From Magnolia sinica (lineage: Eukaryota; Streptophyta; Magnoliopsida; Magnoliales; Magnoliaceae): a stretch of DNA of 64,000 nt. This document shows, piece after piece, positions 11,695-24,142 of the stretch (within the stretch, counting starts at the first letter, position 1; the number at the start of each line of letters is the position of its first letter). The stretch is taken from positions 29,618,501-29,682,500 of the forward strand of contig NC_080577.1 in assembly GCF_029962835.1 (NCBI RefSeq), written 5' to 3'. Made by a program: the position numbers and the translations under genes. Under the pieces are notes generated by a model. It saw only the letters and a program-made list of their open reading frames with translations, was not told the DNA's origin and did no database searches.

Positions 11695-11838
11695 GATATT
11701 GTTCTGCTCTTTATTTATTAAACACCCAAATCATGAAATAAGAATATTGTTCCGCTCTTTATTTATTAAACACCCAAATCATGAAATAAGAATATTGTTC
11801 CGCTCTTTATTTATTAAACACCCAAATCATGAAATAAG
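11695..11838. repeat. 48-bp tandem repeat, three copies
   Basis: Three head-to-tail 48 bp units, each holding 'gctctttatttattaaac' and ending in 'gaaataag'. They are identical apart from a few bases in the first unit, so the expansion is recent. Confidence 0.9.
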
Positions 11839-13785
11839 AATAGAGTGAGGCACAAATAAACAGCTTGATATAATTTTTTAGTGCTAAAAAATTAACGGTG
11901 GCAAATGAAAACGTATGGGTGCTTGAAGCACATGTGTAAAGACATGGCGCATTTAGAATATGTCATGCATGTGCATGGTTGGTCGGCTGAAGTCATAGTC
12001 ATTCTTTTTAACATTATACATGCTCCAGTAGCATAAACTTTCTATCAATGTGTCACATGTTTAAGATAATCCAAGCCGTGCAAAAGGATGGTCTTATCAT
12101 GAATATCATTGGTCTTGAAAATCAGGCTGATCCAAGAATCATTGGGACCACACCATTGAAAACCAATGAGTAGCCGACCATCAGGCAAACTTACAGGTTT
12201 GCCTTAAATCAGTAATGGACCAACCCGATTTTCTGGTCAGATCATCTTCAAGATGGGTCTAAGCTTTTGACGGATAAGATCATCTTTGCGATGGAGCCAT
12301 CAGCTTTCACGAATCAGATGTCCTCCACATGTCACACAAGGGCTAAATTTTTTATTTTTTATTTTTTAAAAGGTACGGATGTTACTGGTGCAGTACCTGA
12401 TCATTCCTCAAAGTAAAACACTTTCAAAGGAAATTGTACAGAATCCAGATCAGCGGCAATGACCTGTTACATCACATCATTAGATGGACGGACCATCCAC
12501 CAAAAACTCTCCAGATTTGGAAGATCGGACCCTTTTTGGGCGTTCAATCATCACTGTTTCCCACGGTGTGGTTGACCTGAGATTTGGATCTTCTTCATTT
12601 TTCTTATGGTTCACTAAAATGAAATGAGAAAACGGATGGACGGCATGGATATACAATACATAAATCAAGATGGGCCCCAAGGTCAGGAGCACACCGTATT
12701 GGGTAAGACTGGTGTCGCACCTAATCCGCTCTCCCTTCTTTATGCTCTATTTCTCTTCTCAAGAATCTCAACCATCTATCTGTATATCACAAAATCCAAT
12801 AGTGAGAATTTCCCTATCAAAGAGCTTTCCGTGGATTGTCCATCCAGGAATCAAGCTACAGACTCACACCCTCCACATTCAATGACACACGTGTTCCTCT
12901 TGATGCGGGGACATGAGTCTTTCTTGAGATGGGTACTGCATGGTGGGACCCACATAAACCATGTTGGCACGTGTGCAGCTTTTATAGGCGTGTGTGATGG
13001 AGTAGGTGCTTCTGGACATTTTTCTCTCTTTAAGTGATTCCATGCATGAGAGCCATGTGAAGCCACGTTGGTAAAGTAGAAAATAAAGACTGCATGCATG
13101 AGTCACATGACGTGACGTAGCAGACAATGCACTGATTTATGCTGCGAAAGCATGCAGTGGTAATAGCTTGGGATACGTGTATGGATCTGGATCATTCATT
13201 TTTCTGGCCCTACGTTTATTGGGCCATGAGCCACAAGTCACCTTGGTCGTATGGTATAAACTTTTAATTGCTCGAATCTTACCAACTTAATCTTGACCAT
13301 TGATTGAATTTTTTAAATCTAGCTACCTGTCCACTTATAGTTATCATAAGTCCTCGAATCAGCAGGTAGGTTAACCGAAGTGGTGTAGTTTTTGGGTTAC
13401 GTGCCATCCATGGTCAGGACTGACGGATGGAAGGTTCAGATCTTGTACGTGTGTGTCAGGTGCATGGCAATTTATTTCTCCATGAAGAGGAACTCTTTTT
13501 AAGTGTTTATGAATAATCTTCGAAACCTTTTCTCCTTTGCCTCTTTTCAAAAAGAGTCTTTTTGTGGAAAGTTCTAGAACTGGTATCTAAGTGGGCCACC
13601 ATGTTTGCCCGGGAGCAAAAGTTGCCGTGATAGGAGAATCATGGCCGTTCTACATTTGGAGTATTTATGCATTTGCCAAAATCTTATTAAAAAAAAAAAT
13701 AATCAATCGACAGTTTACAAGCCACTGACGAAGATGATAACCTGATGGCCGCAAATTTTGGATCATGGCCCACCGGATCAAAGAT
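11839..13785. other. Intergenic, partial GCGGATTA element
   Basis: No gene. At about 12555-12740 lies one arm of the same family as the MITE at 9835-10335: a 'ggatggacggcatggat' word, a GGGCCCC core and a TAATCCGCTCTCC terminus. A convincing opposite arm was not found. Open frames of up to 137 codons at 12.6-13.1 kb overlap on both strands and match no family. Confidence 0.5.
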
Positions 13786-13873
13786 CCTAAGCCCACACAC
13801 TCACACACCCACCCACGCCACATGGGCAATCGGTCACTGGTCTTAACGTTGAAACTCTACCCCTGAACTATGG
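13786..13873. repeat. Left half of a dispersed repeat split by copia
   Basis: The text 'cacacacccacccacgccac' and the following ~60 bp recur at 20918-20990, 21320-21400 and 53630-53710. Here the repeat is cut at 'ctatgg' by the copia LTR and resumes at 20634 after the element. Confidence 0.8.
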
Positions 13874-14986
13874 TGTCGTGAAAAATATTGATTAACAATA
13901 TATTAATAATAAAAATATATATAAAGTAATAAAAGTTTTTATTTGAAAAACTTGCACTTTCGGCGTTTTGGGGAATAGTCCCGTATCGGAAAGAAGAGAT
14001 GAAAAAACAATGTTTATATGTAAGGTATGGAGTGCCTTATTACTTGCTTGGTTGATTCGTGGAGTACCAGGACTTGCATTTTCCACTGGAACACTATGGC
14101 GTGATCATGTGATGCAGTATGGATGTAGAAGGTGCTAGTTGCGCACTTTGCACTTTGCACGTGCACGTCTTGTTTCTCATTCACGACCTTACGCGAACTA
14201 GTGAGACAAGGAATATATGGGTCGGGTGACTGGAATGAGCAAGTGATCTGAATGAGACCAGTGTTGCTTTTATAGAAGCTGGAAACTAGCCGTTGGAGTG
14301 AGGTGTAACTCCTCATGCAACATTAATCGAGACTATGCAGAAACTGCTACATGTGGCTAGCCCAACAACTATAAAACAACTAGCCAGTGAGTCTAAATGG
14401 CTAGCATGCATCAACAATTATCCCACATGCACAACAGTTAGAAACTGTCAATAATAGCTAGTTTCTCACCAATAATCGTATAATGATCATATTGAGTCAT
14501 GGCCCTGGACTAAAACGATCAACACGCTGGCTTATATAAACAGTGTCTTGATTGTTCAACGGATCATCACCAACACTCGAACCATTCTCACTTACAACCC
14601 AAAGAATAACTGTGTACTTTGATCAGTCAGCAATGTTCATACGAACCTTAGCTAGAAGACCTCAAGTAACAGACCAACTTAGTGGTCTAAATCTCTACAA
14701 TTTTTTAATCTTCTTTCTGAATTTGAAATTTTTTTTCTTTTGTTTATCTATTAGATAGACAAAATTGTGTATATAAAGTCTCATTCGTGGTTCTTCGTAT
14801 TTGTTGAATGCAAAACCACATTCAAGTTCTTCATATTTCCTATAACCTGTCAACATTCTCAATTACTTTAAGAATGGGTGAATAACGCTTTAAGGATAGC
14901 GTAATCACACGTGCTTCATCTCGTCCTTCATTTTTTGGGTTCTTTATTATTTTACAGAATTATAAATCTATAATTTAATTATAACA
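13874..14986 (+). repeat. Copia 5' LTR
   Basis: Starts TGTCGTGAAAAAT and ends ATTATAACA. It matches 19479-20633 along its length, with many substitutions and small indels. Confidence 0.9.
14533..14540 (+). promoter_or_regulatory. LTR TATA box
   Basis: TATATAAA, conserved at 20167-20174 in the 3' LTR and followed in both by 'cagtg'. It is the likely core promoter of the copia transcript. Confidence 0.6.
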
Positions 14987-14987
14987 A

Positions 14988-14996
14988 TATTAAAGC
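14988..14996 (+). other. Degraded primer-binding site
   Basis: Tattaaagc differs from the usual copia tRNA-Met site tatcagagc by one C-to-T and one G-to-A. It lies 1 bp inside the 5' LTR border. Confidence 0.5.
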
Positions 14997-15038
14997 GTTA
15001 TCCGAATGGAAATCGAATGTGTATCTTCCATTAAGTTA

Positions 15039-15960
15039 ATGAATCAGGATTTGATTCATCTCAATCGGTTCGACAGAACCAATTTTACAAGGTAGGAAGA
15101 CAAGATCAAGTTTCTCTTGACGGCCTTAAAGATATATTATATTTTAGATCCAAATCTACAGCCGCTGCCTAAAGCTACTAATGAGGACACACCTGAACAT
15201 ATTGATGCCCGCAACAAACGAGTTAAAGATGAACTTCTGCGCCGTGGACACATACTGATCACGCTCTCTTACCGACTATACGATCTGTACACAAACATCG
15301 TATGCAAAAGAAATTTAGACCGCCCTAGAGTTCAAATACAAGACTGAAGAAGAAGGTACCAACAAATTCCTAATTGTTAGGTACTTCGACTATAATATAG
15401 TAGATAATAAACCGCTACTATCATAAATTCAAGCATTGGAGCTAAACGTGAATAAAATTAAGGCCATTAAATTTGATCTTCCTGAATCATTCGAAGTTGA
15501 GGCCATTATCGCAAAGTTACCCCCGATGTGAAAAGACTATAGAAAGAAGTTGTTGCGTAAGAGTGAGGACTACACATTGGAACAAATCCAAAAACATCTT
15601 CGAATTGAGGAAGAATCCCGCAACCGCGATAAAAAGGCTGAAAATGAAAATTCTTCATCCAAAATATATGCAGTAAAAAAACATCAGTAACAAGAATCCC
15701 GAGAATGACGATTCTCTAAAACCCAATAAAGAAAAATTCAAGAAAACATAAAAGAATAACAGAAAGTTCAAAGGTCCTTGTCATGCCTGTGAAAAAATCA
15801 GGCATTATGCTCATGTGTGTCGATATCGCAAATCCAAAAAAGAAGTAAGTGCAGTAGAGGACGATATAATTGCAATGATCATTGAAGTTAACATTATCCA
15901 AGAAAAAATTCCTGGTTGGTGGTAGATACTGCAGCTACAATACATATTTGCTACGACAGA
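15039..15960 (+). pseudogene. Copia gag and protease region
   Basis: It opens with an ATG at 15039 in the usual place after the primer site and meets an in-frame TAG about 18 codons later, where a TGG would fit. Capsid-like text follows (LTALKIYYILDPN). A full CX2CX4HX4C zinc knuckle, C-HA-C-EKIR-H-YAHV-C, lies at about 15781-15828 and would bind RNA. The protease active site at about 15918-15945 reads VVDTAATIHIC, so the glycine of the D-S/T-G triad is alanine and the enzyme would be inactive even without the stops. Confidence 0.8.
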
Positions 15961-17340
15961 TTAGCCTTCAAAACCTATTAGGATGTGACCAATGGTCAAG
16001 AAGTCCAAATGGTTAATGAAGTTCGATCGAAGGTCATCGACAAAGGAACCATGGAACTAGTGTTTACTTCTGAAAAGAATGTGATATTGACAAATGTGTT
16101 GCATGTCCCAGACATGAGGCGAAACTTAGTTTTTAAGGATCTTTTGAAAAAATCTGGATTATGGGTGGTGTACGGGTAAGGTAAATTGATTGTGTCAAGG
16201 AATAAAATTTTGTCGAAAATGGATACGCTTGTAATGATATGATAAAGCTTTCATTGAATGAAAGTACCACTTCTACGTATATGGTTGAATCTGTTGGACT
16301 AAGGCATGGAAAGTCAACACATATAGGGTATAGTACCTTAAAATTCTTAGCTAAGAATAGTCTAATCTCATACACAGATAATGAGAATGATAAATGTAAA
16401 GTGTGCATATAATCCAAAATGATAAAGAAACCGTTTCTTAGTGTCTAGAAATCATCTCAAGTATTGGATCTTGTGCACAGTGATATCTGTAAGTTGAACG
16501 ACATTCTTAGTCATGGAAGTAGAATGTATTTTATAACCTTCATTGACGATTGCTCTATATACGCGTATGTATACCTATTAAAGAGCAAAGATGAAGCGTT
16601 AAATATGTTTAAAGTATATAAAGTAGAAGTAGAAAATCAAGTAAATAAGAAAATAAAAATTCTCCGCGGTGATAGAGGTAAAGAATACTTTTCAAATAAT
16701 TCTCTAACTTCTATAAAGAACATGGATTAATACGCCAATGTACTATACCATACAACCGCAACAAAATAATATAGCAGAAAGGAAAAATAGGACGTTAGTA
16801 GAGATGATCAACTCAATGCTAATACAAACAAAGTTGCTGATGAATCTATGGGGTGGGGCACCGCCTACAGCATATCACATTCTAAATAGAATTCTCTCTA
16901 AGAAACATAAAACATCACCATATGAGATATGAAAACGAAGAAAACCTAGCCTAAGATATCTTAAAGTGTAGGGGTGGCTTGCCTATTGTAAGACTCCTGA
17001 TACCAAAAGAATCAAGTTAGGACCCAGAGCTATAAAGTGCACCTTCGTAGGGTATGCACAAAATATCAAAGCTTATAGACTCCTAAACCTAGAGTCTAAC
17101 ACCATAATAGAATCAAGAGACGATGAGTTCTTTGAGAACTCACTATCCTTATAGTCAATGAATAATGAAGTCCAAACTCTTAATAGAGAACCAGTGAGTA
17201 TAGCCCCATAAGAAGTGGAAACTTCAAACAAACTCCGTAGGAGTTAAAGGGTAAGAATAGAAAAGAGTCTTTACGCTGATCAGATAGACTCTCAGTGTAT
17301 CTTTTTTCATCTAATAGAAGGAGATAAAGAAAATGTTACC
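15961..17340 (+). pseudogene. Copia integrase region
   Basis: A pre-integrase zinc-binding stretch with CKVC near 16400 is followed by the catalytic core. The three acidic residues of the D,D,E triad are visible: D in VHSDI (~16482), D in LRGDRGKEYF (~16670) and E in NNIAERKNRTL (~16777). Stops and at least one frameshift near 16730 break the frame. The protein would have inserted the cDNA into chromosomes; this copy cannot make it. Confidence 0.8.
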
Positions 17341-18888
17341 CGAAAAATACATATAGTAATGAATATAGAAGATGACCCTAAAACATACAATAATGATATC
17401 TTCTAGAGACTCGGCTTTTTGGAAGGAAGCCATTAACGATGAAATGGAATCTATAGTGTTAAACCAAATATGGGAACTAGTGAACTTACTTCCAAGTTAT
17501 AGGCCCATAAGTTGTAAGTGGGTATTTAGGAAAAAATATCACACTGATGGGACTATCCAAACCTTTAAAGCTATGTTAGTAGCTAAGGGGTTCGGATAAA
17601 AAGAAGGGATAAATTATTTTGACACATATTCTCCAGTGACTAGGATAACATCCATTAGGATTTTATTTGTGCTAGCATCCATACATCCTCTTCACATCTA
17701 TCAAATGAATGTAAAGACTGTCTTCCTGAATGGCGACTTCAATAAGGAGGTAAACATGGAACAACTCGAAGGGTTCGTACTACTAGGAAATGAGAATAAA
17801 GTTTGTAAATTAATTAAATCTTTGTATGGGTTAAAACAAGCACCTAAAAAGTGGCATGAAAAGTTTGATTCGAAAATACTATTTCATGGTTTCATGCATA
17901 ATGTAGCCGATAAATGCATATATTCTAGAGTTGATGGTAACTGTATAATTATTATTTGTTTATATGTTGATGACATGTTAATAATTAGTAATAAAATGAA
18001 GGTGTAACTGAAACAAAAAAGTTTGTCTTCCGTATACAAAATGAAAGATCTTAGACATGTGGATGCCATCCTGGGTATTAAAGTTAAAAAATATAGTGGA
18101 GGTTATGATCTGTGTTAATCTCATTACATTGAGAAGATACTAAACAAGTTTAACCATCTCAATATAAAAAAAGTAAAAACCCCATTTGATCCAAGTATCA
18201 AGTTAAATGAGAATAACGGAAGAGTAGTTGCACAACTTGAATATGCAAGTGTTATAAACAGTCTATTGTATGTTATGCAATGCACTAGACCAGATATCAC
18301 ATATGCTATGAGTAAACTCAGTAGGTTTACTAGTAACCCCAGTATGAATACTGGAATGTTATCAGTAGAATTCTTAGTTACTTAAAAGCAACAAAAAACT
18401 TAAGGTTATTTTACTCAGAGTTTTCTGCCGTATTGGAAGGATATACTGATGCGAGCTACATATCCAGTGCAAAGGACAACAAGTCCATTACATGGTGGGT
18501 ATTCACCCTAGGAGGTGCAACTGTATCTTGGGGATCCAAGAAATAAACCTACATAACTCACTTGACTATGGAGTCTGAGTTTATAGCATTAGCTGCAACA
18601 GGTAAAGAGGTTGAGTGGCTTATGGATCTTTTATTGAAAATTTATTTTTGTGTAAAGCCTATACCGGCTGTGTCACTGTATTGTGATAGTGAAGCCATAT
18701 TATCTAGAGCATACAACATCACTTATAATGGAAAGTCTAGACATATAAGTCTACGACATGATTGTGTAAGACAATTGATTAAAGATGGAATCATTGCAAT
18801 TTTCTATGTGAAATCGAGTAATAACTTGGCTAACCATTTTATTAAACCTCTAATGAGAGAAGTAGTAAAGGCAACATCTAGGATATAG
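17341..18888 (+). pseudogene. Copia reverse transcriptase and RNase H
   Basis: The RT start is seen in FWKEAINDEMESI (~17410) and CKWVFRKKY (~17514). The palm follows with VKTVFLNGDF (~17713), YGLKQAPKKWHEKF (~17826) and the catalytic YVDDMLII (~17963). RNase H text follows at 18190-18888, with SEFIALA (~18570) and a TAG end at 18886. Stops and shifts interrupt it at several points (for example near 17598 and 18005). Catalytic motifs are preserved, but a continuous protein is not possible. Confidence 0.85.
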
Positions 18889-19478
18889 TTGAAACTCTTT
18901 AACCAAAGTTCCACCTATGATAGAAACTCAACCTAAAATTAGAAAATCTTTAAATTCAGGTTCAATGGGTAAAAACAAGTTACTGATATGTGAAAAGTTT
19001 CAACACTAAAATTATATAAAATCTCATCCATAATAGATAAGTGTTAAGTATTATAGAAAGAAGGTTGAGTCTTAGAGCTCTTAATGAAATTCAGTATAAG
19101 GGATAAGTGTCTTAATAGTAACGAAGACACTGGAAGGATTTCACCTATGTGAATATAGAGATGGTGTCGACTCTCATGAGAGTTGGAGTTTCTTTCGAGA
19201 TCGTTCATAAAATAGGATAAGGACATGGTCATTAATTGTGCTAAGCAAGATTGTGGGAACTCTAATAATATAAAAGTGAATATGTGTGTAGTTTCTCCGG
19301 CTCTATTATCTATGAATAACTGGTTCAAAGCTACGGCTACTAAAAATTTCGATAAAGCTTTGAAATACTAACTCTAAGAAAAGATTCAAATTGAAAAGAT
19401 ATCTTTCTTTATGCATATAAGTTGTTTCTATTCTGGAAGATATTTTCTCAAAAAAATATTTTCAATCAAGTAGGGGAT
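18889..19478 (+). other. Copia 3' untranslated region and polypurine tract
   Basis: About 590 bp without coding features between the pol stop and the 3' LTR. It ends in the purine-rich tract 'aagtagggga' (19468-19477), which should prime plus-strand synthesis. Confidence 0.65.
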
Positions 19479-20633
19479 TGTTGTGAAAAATATTGATTAA
19501 AATTATTTTTAATATATATATAAAGTAATAAAAGTTTTTGTTTGAAAAACTTGCGGTTTTGGCATTTTTTGAAATAATCCCATATCAGAAAGAAGATAAG
19601 AAAAAACTGTGTTTATATGTGAAGTGTAGAGTATCTTATTATTTTCTTGGTTGATCCGTGGAGTACCAGGCATGCGTGTTCCAATACGAAGCATTGGAAC
19701 AACCTCGCACTTGTGCACGTAGGCTCAGTGTGAGGGAGTGGTCATGTGAGGCAGTGTGGCTGTAGAGATGTTGGTGGCACACTTTGTACTTTGTATTCAC
19801 GCATCGTGTCACTCCTTCGCGACCTTACACAAACTAGTGAAATAAAGAATATGGGTCAGGTAGCTGGAATGAGCGAGTGATCTGAATGAGACCAGTGTGG
19901 CTTTTATAGAGGTTAGAAACTAGCTGTTTAAGTGAGGTGTAACTCCTCATGCAACATTAATTCAGACCACATAGAAACCGCTGCATGTGGTTAGCCCAAC
20001 AACCATAAAACAGCTAACCAGTGAGTCTAAACAGCTAGCATATAGCAGCAATTATTCCACATGCACAACGATTAGAAACTGCCAATAACGGATAGTTTCT
20101 CACCAACAACCATATAACGGTCATATTGAGTTATGACCCTGGACTAAAATGATCAGCACCCTAGCCTATATAAACAGTGCCTGGATTGTTCAACAGATCA
20201 TCACCAACACTCGAACCATTCTCACTTACAACCCAAAGAACAACTGTGTACTCTGATCAGCCAGCAAGGTTCATACGAACCTTATCCAGAACACCTCAAG
20301 AAACAAACCAACGCATTGGTCTAAATCTCTACGATTTTCTAATCTTCTTTCTGAATTTGGAATTTTTTTTCTTTTGTTTATCTACCATACAAACAAAATT
20401 GTGTATGCCAAGGATTATTCATGGTTCTTCGTATTTGCTTAACGTAAAACAACATTCAGGTTCGTCGTATCCTAGAAGTGGTTTTCCTGTAACCTGTTAG
20501 CGTTTTCAATTACTTTGAGTAGGAGTGAATAATGCTTTAAGGACAGCGTGATCAGACATACTTCAACCTCTCCTTCATTTTTTGGTTTCTTTTTTATTTT
20601 ACAGAATTATAAATCTATAATTTAATTATAACA
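19479..20633 (+). repeat. Copia 3' LTR
   Basis: Starts TGTTGTGAAAAAT and ends ATTATAACA, the partner of 13874-14986. A TATATAAA box lies at 20167-20174. Confidence 0.9.
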
Positions 20634-21585
20634 CATGGAACCAGATCCAGGTATGCACATACGTACACTCGACGTACCCAAAACCTTAAAATTCTCAGAG
20701 ATGTATCCTCCCAGCTTCTCTCCACTTATTATTTTCCCTCGAGAGGCTTATTTTTAATCTGATATCCCTTATTCTAACTCTACTCCTACTTTTTAGCTGC
20801 TTCTTTAATAGTTGTTTTTAAGTTTCGCAAAACCTCGACACAACCAAGACTCTTTAAATACTCCGTAACTTCAAGAGGGCACTATATTTTCTTTTTTTAT
20901 ACACGCCCACAACCCACACACTCACACACCCACCCATGTGACATGGGAAACTGATCCCTGATCTTAGTGTTGAAACAACACCTATCTACCAGTTAGCGAT
21001 GGAACCAGACCCAAGTAGGCACTATAAGTACACTCGACACGCCCAAAAACCTCAAAACTCTCATGGATGAATCCTCCCGGCCTCTCTCCACCTATTATTT
21101 TCTCTCGAGAGACTTGTTGTTGTGTGATTTATATAGAGTTGGACAAGGGGGAGGATGATCTGATATCCTTTATTCCAACACTACTCTTATCTTTTAGCCA
21201 CTTATTTAATAGTTGTCTCCTGAATTGGGTAGAATATCGATACGGTAAAGAATCTTCAGGTACTCCGTAACCTCAGGAGGCACTATATTTTCTTTTCTTT
21301 TACACATGCCCACAGACTCATACACCCACCCACACCACATGGACAATCGATCACTGATCTCATTGTTAAAACAGAACGTGAGTACCACTGAGCCTTGGAA
21401 CTGGACCTGAGTAGGCACTATATGTATACTCGACACACTTAACACCTTAAAACTCTCAAGATGTATCCTCACCGCCTCTCTCTACTTATTATTTTCTCCC
21501 GAGAGGCTTGTTATTAATATGATATATTTGATTCCAACACTACACTTGTCTTTTAACAGCTTCTTTAATAGTTGTCTCCTTATTT
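20634..21585. repeat. Tandem array of an unnamed ~390-bp repeat
   Basis: Roughly two and a half direct copies. Shared landmarks are 'ggcactatattttctt' (20880, 21278), 'cacacccaccca' (20923, 21321), 'taggcactat' (21017, 21412) and 'tattattttc' (20726, 21091, 21486). The first copy is the right half of the repeat split by the copia at 13874. A further copy lies at 53540-53860. No ORF or terminal inverted repeat was seen; a decayed LTR or satellite-like element is possible. Confidence 0.75.
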
Positions 21586-22137
21586 GTCACACCCCAAACT
21601 AGGTGAACGTGCTCATAAAATTTTCGATCTTCAAATCTAGTGGTGACAGCCTCCATAGTTTCCCATTCTCGGCTCCTAGCTCTCATGTGCCAGGTTCCAA
21701 TCCTGGGATCCCATAAGGAGGATTTTTAAGGTAATTTTTTGGTAAATGAGCATAACAACAAGTGTACCAAAACTAAAAATATCATCACATTTTCATTGTA
21801 ATATCAATTCGAGTACATTGTTGAAAGGGAAATACGTTATATAACAAAACTCGAAAAGATCAGGCATATGCTCCTTTCAAGGCTGCTACGATATAGCATA
21901 GCATGCACATAAACAACGTATGTAAGCTTACTACGAGGCTTATGAAGTATGTGCGTGTGTGCACAATGCATGTCCAAGAGTATAGATATCAGAGTAAGCA
22001 GAAATGATGGAGGGCTAAACTGGCAAGTCTATAAATGTTATCAACCATACCCAGGCTATGTGATGCAGGGGCCTATATGGCCAAATGTCATATGCTAACG
22101 ATACAATGTAACGTACTAATCCTCTACTAGGCCACAT
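21586..22137 (-). mobile_element. Gypsy LTR fragment A
   Basis: It begins 'tcacaccccaaact' and matches the left edge of the chromovirus LTRs (26857 and 35740), with 'aaaattttcgatc', 'cattctcggctcc' and 'aaggaggattttt'. About 550 bp is kept. It is a diverged relative of the element at 26857-39826, on the same strand. Confidence 0.75.
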
Positions 22138-23690
22138 TTCATACCCCGAACTCTGAAACTGGGCTCACAAAATTTTCGATCGTCGAATCTGGTGCCGATA
22201 GCCTCATTAGTACCCCATTCTCGGCTCCCGGCACTCATATATCAGGTTCCGATCCTGGGATACTACAAGGAGGATTTCAAACATGATTTTGATTCAGTAT
22301 AAGCATAACCATAAGCATAACCCACGAACAATAACCACAAGAACACCATCATAAAATCACTATGATAAAAAACTTTGAGTATAGTGCGTATGAAGGGAAC
22401 AATATAATGATAATAATGAAAAACTCCAGAAGCTCGACTGCACGCTCCAACTACGGCTTGGTTACGGCTGGGTCTTAACATCACCTGCACGTATCATCGT
22501 GCATAAGCTTATAGAAAGCTTAGAGGGTGGTGCAAGTGTGTACGTAATGTGAGCGTGCTCAGAATGCAATGTCAGGGTAATGTGGAATTATGCTGATGAG
22601 TACATGACTGCAATTAGCCGTATCAAGGCAATGCGGTGCAAAACACAAATGTTATCGGCCATATCAAGGCCATGCGATGCAAAATGCAACTCATGCATGC
22701 CAATCCTCATCCACATGTAAATGCAACTCCTCACTAGAGCATCAAATATTAATATAATTCTCACTCTGGATAATCACCGGAGTTTAGTACACTCCAAATG
22801 GCACTGCCCCTTTCCTAAGCATGCAGTCCAAGTGAGTGTAAAAAACCTCACTATCCGCCTGGCCAATAGTCTGCTAATATCTATCCGACATGTCGATTGC
22901 GGACCATTCATGAGCTGGTCAAACTCAGCCTAATGATGCCCCTACCCTCGGGCGAGTAAGGCCACACCCCTTCCCAACCGACCACGATACAGTGGGAGAC
23001 GCGGCCTTCTGGTATTCAGCCCTCGAGTGCTCATATATCCACTTGGTCTCGACGTTGGAGTCATACTCTGGTACCATCGGGTTTAGAGATTTTCACCCAA
23101 GGACATCTATGGCACCCCGATGCTTAGTTACAATATTTTTGGTGTCCAATCCTGCCATCCATGATGTGCCTGTGGAGGTCATAGCCCTAATGTCGCTAGA
23201 GCATATAGAAATCATGTCACACAAATGCGAAGTGCATAAATCACACTACCAGACATACAACAATCTTGCGTGCACAGCACGCTCATGAAGGGCAACTCCG
23301 CTTATCAGGGAGCCTATAAACAATCTATCCGAAGGCATATGCTATGATCAGTCACTCCTCATATCGAGCATACATATGATGCGTATGAGCATGAATCATG
23401 TTATGTGGTGATGGATCCTGTTCATAACAAAGAGGGGCTTAGACGGCCTACACACTACAAGTATGAGTCTATCAATGGGCCCTTAGGGAGGGTTACAATG
23501 CGAACATTTAACCATCATTGTTCTTACAATGTGGACGTCAAACCATCATTACTCCCAAGGCACGGCCGCCAAAACATCATTACATGCATCATGGTGAAAT
23601 CTCACATCGCAATGGGCATCATATACATCACATTCGGCCCACACAAAGGCCTCACATACGTCTCATTGGGCCTCATATAAATCAAATGGA
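22138..23690 (-). mobile_element. Gypsy LTR fragment B
   Basis: A second LTR fragment of the same family, abutting fragment A in the same orientation. It follows LTR positions 26857-28500 closely ('ctcgggcgagtaaggccac', 'accatcgggttta', 'gtatgagtctatcaa'), then breaks off at about 23690. Open frames here correspond to similar non-coding frames in the LTRs of the full element, so they are not genes. Confidence 0.8.
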
Positions 23691-23815
23691 TTGAATCGAA
23701 TGAGCCAATATAAAAGGGTTGAATCAATGGATCGAATCAAGTGGCCGAATCAATAGGCCGAATCAAATGGGCCGATACAAATGGTTCGAATCAAATGGAC
23801 CGATACAAATGGGCC
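23690..23815. repeat. Short tandem array of CGAATCAAATGGGC-like units
   Basis: About seven degenerate units of 18-19 bp ('gaatcaaatgggccgatac'). Confidence 0.7.
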
Positions 23816-24096
23816 ATTCATCCATTGTTAGAGATCATTTTTAAGCATTATGTCTATAAAAAAATGAATCATATGCAAAGGATCATCTGGACCATACTGC
23901 ACATAATAGTGTTGGTAATAATTCTCGTTGTTAGAATTTAGAAGGCCCATCATAGCATTTATTTCCCATCCAGACGACTTGACTCGTCTAACTCGTTGAA
24001 ACTCGACTAAACCCGAATCGAATGGGTGAGTTGTAGGCTTCGCCCAATCCAAACTCAAACTGAGTCTCGATCCAAAACCCAACTCGACTCGGGTTC

Positions 24097-24098
<2 letters not shown>

Positions 24099-24140
<42 letters not shown>
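24099..24140. repeat. (GT)21 microsatellite
   Basis: Uninterrupted GT run. The homologous place in unit 2 (~41430-41448) has only a short, imperfect run. Confidence 0.95.

Positions 24141-24142
<2 letters not shown>

Larger units (their letters stand above)
13874..20633 (+). mobile_element. Ty1/copia LTR retrotransposon, complete but inactive
   Basis: The element has two LTRs of about 1.1 kb in direct orientation, and an internal gag-protease-integrase-RT-RNase H order diagnostic of copia. The flanks are (t)atgg before and (c)atgg after, a 5 bp target duplication with one mismatch. Just inside the 5' LTR, tattaaagc at 14988-14996 resembles the tRNA-Met primer site tatcagagc with two transitions. 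A purine tract (aagtagggga) sits right before the 3' LTR. By eye the LTRs have diverged a good deal, and the polyprotein has many stops, so this is an old insertion. It landed inside a dispersed repeat whose unoccupied version is seen near 53700. Confidence 0.9.

Noticed and set aside
12624..13127. Overlapping frames of 70-137 codons on both strands
   Set aside because: The frames overlap on opposite strands, begin in a MITE arm, and show no domain, signal peptide or splice context.
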